The notes under the pieces: model-generated
What the model was told of the DNA's origin: nothing
The model's database searches: none
Seen by the model: only the letters and a program-made list of their open reading frames with translations
Translations under genes and position numbers: made by a program
Assembly: GCF_005239225.2 (NCBI RefSeq)
Contig: NC_133289.1
Location: forward strand, 4,347,501-4,411,500
Reading direction: 5' to 3'
Source of the DNA: Populus alba
Lineage: Eukaryota > Streptophyta > Magnoliopsida > Malpighiales > Salicaceae
Length of the DNA: 64,000 nt
In this document: in pieces, positions 60,202 to 64,000 of the stretch
Layout: each line of letters opens with the position of its first letter
How positions within the stretch are numbered: the stretch's first letter is position 1

Positions 60202-60496
60202 CCGGGTCTCACCCGGGTTTGGCCGGGTTGACCGGGCCAATTCCCAAGCGGGTTTTGGCCTCCACCCGGACCGGTCCCGTGCCCGGGTCGACCCGCCGGG
60301 CCGGTCCGGGTTTTAAAACTATGCTCACAACAGCTAGCTATCTTTTTATGCGGAAAGTTATACAGGCTGCGACCAAAAAAGTTATCAGACGATGACATGG
60401 GTCTAGGTGTTTCGGTGGTGGTGGCGCCGCAGTGTCGCGCGCCCTACACGTTGCTGCAGTTGGGCGATCTGTGAGAAAATGTATGTCGGCAAGTTC

Positions 60497-62657
60497 GGCG
60501 GTGACTCTGGTTCAAATAATTGTGGGTTAACATTTTTTGTTGGTGGGTTTGAACTTTTAAAAATAAATAAAAATTCTTGATATTTTAGTTCGTTGAATAA
60601 TTATCAGTATTTTCATGGATTTGATTCTCATGTTAAGTGAGTTTATATTCCTATATTATCACAAAACATTGTTTCGTATTATACTCTAAACTATACAAAT
60701 TGTGATGTGGGATCATTTCCTTTACTGTTCACATACATAAGCAGTGAAGATTTTTTGTTTTTGTTTTTTTTCTTCCCACATTTTTATTTTTTAATATTTG
60801 TTTATTTTTAAATTTATTTTGATTTGTTATAAAACCAAAGTCAATTAAAAATGTATATGTTGATATTTTAATATTAAAAAAATTATTTTTAATTTAAATT
60901 ATATTTTTCATAAATCGTTCAGATTGATTTTATAACTACGAGTTAATCTAGAAACATCTAAACAATTTCTGCACTGTATAATTTAAAAACCAAGCTATAT
61001 AGAAAACCAAGACGTAAGATTTTAAAATTGTAATGATGCCTGCGAATTAGTTCTCTTTATTTCACGCCTTTTTTTATCTTTTCAACGATAACTATAATTA
61101 CGTGCCATTTTTTTTGTACGAAGTATTTATTATATATTGCTGTGTTAAAAACGAAGTTTAAAATCTTTTCAATAATAACTACAATCACTTGTAGAGATAT
61201 AAATATGCAATTAATTAAATGTTATAATAAGTACGATTTAAACTCTCAATCTTATAAATAAGTATATTTCTATGTAGAATAACTCATAGTTCGGTTAATT
61301 CAACACCTAATTGAGTGAAAAATATCTCAAAAATCTTGGAGAGAAAAAAAACTAAATTTAATTATTTTTATTTTGTAGACTAAAAATTAAATTATATTTG
61401 ACATCATTATACTTTATAAATCATTAATTTAGAAGTAACGCATTTAAGGAAGAAACCTTTAAAGTAAGCAAGTGTGTCCAGATTTGAATATTCGAGCCCT
61501 CCAAAGTCCAAACTTTCAAAGCATGAGGATGCATGTGGTTATGACACCTAAACTCGAGCAAATATTTTACGTTAGTTTATTTCTTTTTTCAAGTCTCAAA
61601 TCTACTAAAAACGTTTTTGAGATTTCTTTTGAAAATTATATATCCTGGCCGACCTTATGATAGACCTACCACTTATTAATTTATTCATTATATTCAACAA
61701 AAAATTATTTATCTTTAATGTATAATAATACTACCTCCTCACAAACCTATTTTCTAGAACCCTAATTTTGTCTCCGAAAATATAACAAGTTCATTCATTT
61801 GACTTTTACTGAAACCCGAACCACAATTGAGAGTGGTTTATCTTAACTTCTAAACCCATATATTTTAGTAGAATATTACAATATTGTCTAAATTTGAGAT
61901 TGTTTTGGAAAATATGTGTGTGGGTGTGTGGCTGATCTAAAAGAGTACTACAGAATAAAAAAATCTGGCAAGATGTTATAAAAAATACAAGTCAAGCATG
62001 CTCATAACATATATTATCAAGAAAATAACAAATTGGTTTGGACATCAATGTTAATTAAAAAAAAAAACAACAAATGTAGTTGGTTGCATTTTTCAATAAT
62101 AAAGTACTGTTTAATAGAAATAAAAGAGAAAATGAAATCTCTCTGTACAAGGCGAACATACACGAACGCAGAGGAGAGCAAGAGAGACTATTATGGTTGT
62201 TTTTAGGGTGATTAGTCTAGTAGGGAGAAGTTTGTGCTCAGACTTCAATAACGTGGGAAGGTGTCCGGTAAATCGTGGAGAATTCTAACTTGAAATTGAT
62301 CCTCGTTTTCCTTTGAAATTGTCAAATATAGAACTATGAAAGGTCGAGTAAAAGCAATAATTGCTTATATGTTTGTTAAAAAAATTTAGTGTTCATATAT
62401 TAAACTTACTTCGAGTCACATTTTATTGAACTGGGTTTAGTAACAGTAATTACTAATTAATAAACAAACGATAACAAATCAAAATAAATAATTAATTTAA
62501 TTCATTATAATTGTATGTAGCAAATAAATAGTAACAAGGAATGAATCCAATATTCGACAATTTTCCAGCACCTCTCAATCTCACCCTCACAGCAAATGTA
62601 ATTAATCAACCAAACCTCCTCATAACTTGAAAAAAATCAAGTAAAACAACAAATGAA
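60497..62657. other. AT-rich spacer between AG-peptide genes D and E
   Basis: Low-complexity AT-rich sequence without recognisable genes; 61472-61660 is open but has no domain. The part immediately before 62658 (from about 62500) is diverged but alignable with the 3' flanks of copies C and D (CACCTCTCA, CTC(A/T)C(C/A)C). Confidence 0.5.
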
Positions 62658-62873
62658 TCAATGTTTCAAGAAACCAAGAAGAGAAACGACAAGAGAGAAC
62701 CCAACAATGGCACCACAAACTGGTAAAGAGAACCCAGCTCCAGCTTCCATTCCTGTTGCAGGTGCAGGTGCAGCTGGAGTCATTGATTCACTATCTTGGC
62801 CAGAAACAACAGCGAATGCAGCAATCACAAGAAAAAACAAGAATGCCTTGGGGATAATAACCTGAGCAGCCAT
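62658..62873 (-). CDS. Arabinogalactan peptide E (GPI-anchored AG-peptide)
   Basis: A 71-residue precursor. The signal peptide ends VVSG before Q26. The core QDSESMTPAAPAPATGMEAG is slightly longer than in C/D. The GPI signal is like that of C/D but with a Cys (FSLPVCGAIVGF) in place of Ser, ending FLKH. An older paralogue of C and D with the same flanking organisation; intact and intronless. Confidence 0.88.
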   Translation of the reverse strand: MAAQVIIPKAFLFFLVIAAFAVVSGQDSESMTPAAPAPATGMEAGAGFSLPVCGAIVGFSLVVSLLGFLKH

Positions 62874-62998
62874 TTCTAATAATGCAGGAGATTAGAGAAA
62901 CAAGAGAGATTAATGATTTTATATGTTTCTTTGTAGCTTTGGTTTTGGTTTTAGACAAGAGTTGAGTTGTGTCTTTGAGCTTGTAAGAAAGAGGGTGA

Positions 62999-63031
62999 TT
63001 TTATAGTGGATTTTGTGCGGGGAGTGGGTCC
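62999..63031 (-). promoter_or_regulatory. AG-peptide E promoter: TATA and TCP-type box
   Basis: TATAAAA (62999-63005) and GGACCCAC (63024-63031) on the coding strand. The extended block CCTTTTAGGACCCACT is shared with copies C and D. Confidence 0.6.
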
Positions 63032-63049
63032 TAAAAGGGGTGCCTTCTA

Positions 63050-64000
63050 CTTCTAATATTTCACAACGACTATAAAATTTTAGAATTTGGGTTGGCAACC
63101 TTTCACCTAATTAAAAGTAAGATTAATGATTCTTTAGTCCCTTATATTTTTTATTTCATTATAATTAGTCCTTCATGTTTGCAAACCTATACTTAATTCT
63201 TTGATTCTCAATAACCGTAGTCTTATTAAAAAAAATGTTATATATTTTTTTTAAAATTTCAATGTTGATTTTTCTATAAGAATTGAAATTAACAAAGAGT
63301 ATATTTAGATTTTCTATTATCCGATGTACATGTTGAAATCTTCAAAAAAAAAAAAAAAAACATTGATATTTTAATAAGTAAACTAGTCGTATGCTGCCCT
63401 TTGCGTGAAGGATAAATCAATTACTTTTAATATGATTTTTCTTTTTTCTTTTTTTTTTTAAAAAGCAAAATATATCTTTAGAATTATAAGCATATTGTAT
63501 ATAATTCTATAGTTGAGCATGTTCTTGATGAAAAGGTTTTTACTCTTGGGCATAAAATTGACAAAGAGTATCTTAGATTTTCTTCCGTACTCCGGAAAAT
63601 ACTTTTTTCCTTATTGAATATATGACATATAATAAATATATTAAAATACACGGGAGAATCACCATAGCTATAGACTCCACTTTTCAATACAATAGTGAGT
63701 GACGTCTACGGCCTTGACAAAAAAAAATATGTTTCTGATTAAGGTGTATTTTGATATTTTTACACAGTTTATTTTTTATTATTAATTTGTGTGAGGGTAT
63801 TTTTGTCTATATAATATTTTTTATAAATAATAAATAACAAAAATACTCCTAAGAGTAAAAAAAAAATCAATTGTTTCGGGTAAGGGTATAAAGGTATTTT
63901 TAGCTTTTTATATACAGTTGAATTACAAATATACCCTTGGATCTAATAAATTTAATGCACTAGCGTCAGGGGTATTAAAGTTTTTTGGTTTTTAGTTGTT
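63050..64000. other. AT-rich spacer at the window end
   Basis: No gene recognised. From 63735 onward, phrases such as GGGTATTTTTGTCTATATAA and ACAAAAATACTCC are arranged in loose inverted orientation, as in many short plant repeats, but boundaries cannot be set. Confidence 0.4.

Larger units (their letters stand above)
59185..60323. mobile_element. Nonautonomous hAT-like transposon carrying host gene fragments (Pack-hAT)
   Basis: Terminal inverted repeats begin CATAGTTTTGAAATCCGA on the left and, reverse-complemented from the right, CATAGTTTTAAAACCCGG; 19 of the first 23 positions match. They are flanked by a perfect 8-bp duplication CTCACAAC (59177-59184 and 60324-60331), the hAT target-site length. 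The subterminal regions (59200-59265, 60200-60315) are GC-rich arrays of CCCGGGT/GACCCG motifs, strikingly unlike the AT-rich surroundings and typical of hAT transposase-binding regions. No transposase is encoded. The interior holds a PPR fragment (minus) and a P450 fragment (plus). Block 1 of the local duplication lacks the element. Confidence 0.9.
58380..60496. repeat. Local duplication block 2 (contains AG-peptide D and Pack-hAT)
   Basis: The duplicate of 55681-56677, interrupted by the transposon at 59185-60323. On both sides of the insertion the sequence is collinear with block 1, for example TTATACAGGCTGCGACCAAA at about 60358. Confidence 0.9.

Noticed and set aside
1..64000. tRNA, rRNA, CRISPR or prokaryote-type operon signals
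   Set aside because: None seen. The only Pol III-type A/B boxes belong to the SINE at 36236-36421, and the gene structure is clearly plant nuclear.

Overview
The window looks like nuclear DNA of a woody eudicot, probably poplar/willow (Salicaceae). That assignment is an inference from the intron-rich plant genes, GT..AG introns, AT-rich spacers and the repeat types. No database search was possible.

Layout. 1-2.6 kb: a decayed LINE. 3.5-24.6 kb (+): a complete 21-exon gene for the largest subunit of RNA polymerase I (NRPA1), preceded by site II and telo-box-like motifs. 25.6-27.9 kb: a Helitron-like repeat block. 28.3-32.05 kb (+): a 12-exon chloroplast carboxyl-terminal processing protease (CtpA1-like, peptidase S41). 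32.8-33.0 kb (-): the first of five arabinogalactan-peptide (AG-peptide) genes. 34.6 kb (-): a cytochrome P450 relic. 35.9-40.1 kb and 45.7-48.3 kb: two diverged copies of one segment. Only the first holds a UGT75-type glycosyltransferase gene (37.8-39.2 kb, -, broken by one frameshift) and a SINE. 40-53 kb is otherwise repeat-rich, with a Ty3/gypsy fragment, Tourist-like MITEs and tandem arrays. 53.4-63.0 kb (-): four more AG-peptide genes. One is frameshifted by a 7-bp duplication, two are near-identical products of a local duplication, and one is more diverged.

The most striking item is a 1.14-kb nonautonomous hAT-like transposon at 59185-60323. It has terminal inverted repeats, a perfect 8-bp target-site duplication, and carries both a PPR-gene fragment and a P450 exon fragment in opposite orientations (a Pack-TYPE element). 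It lies about 270 bp upstream of one AG-peptide gene, and the duplicated sister copy preserves the unoccupied site. A SINE at 36.2 kb likewise has its empty site preserved in the second copy of the segmental duplication.

The genes do not form a pathway: Pol I (nucleolus), CtpA (thylakoid lumen), AG-peptides (cell surface) and UGT75 (cytosol) act independently. The AG-peptide genes do share a promoter plan, with a TCP-type box (GGNCCCAC or GTGGNCCC) at a conserved distance of about 150-170 bp from the start codon. I found no convincing evidence of a wholly new biological system.
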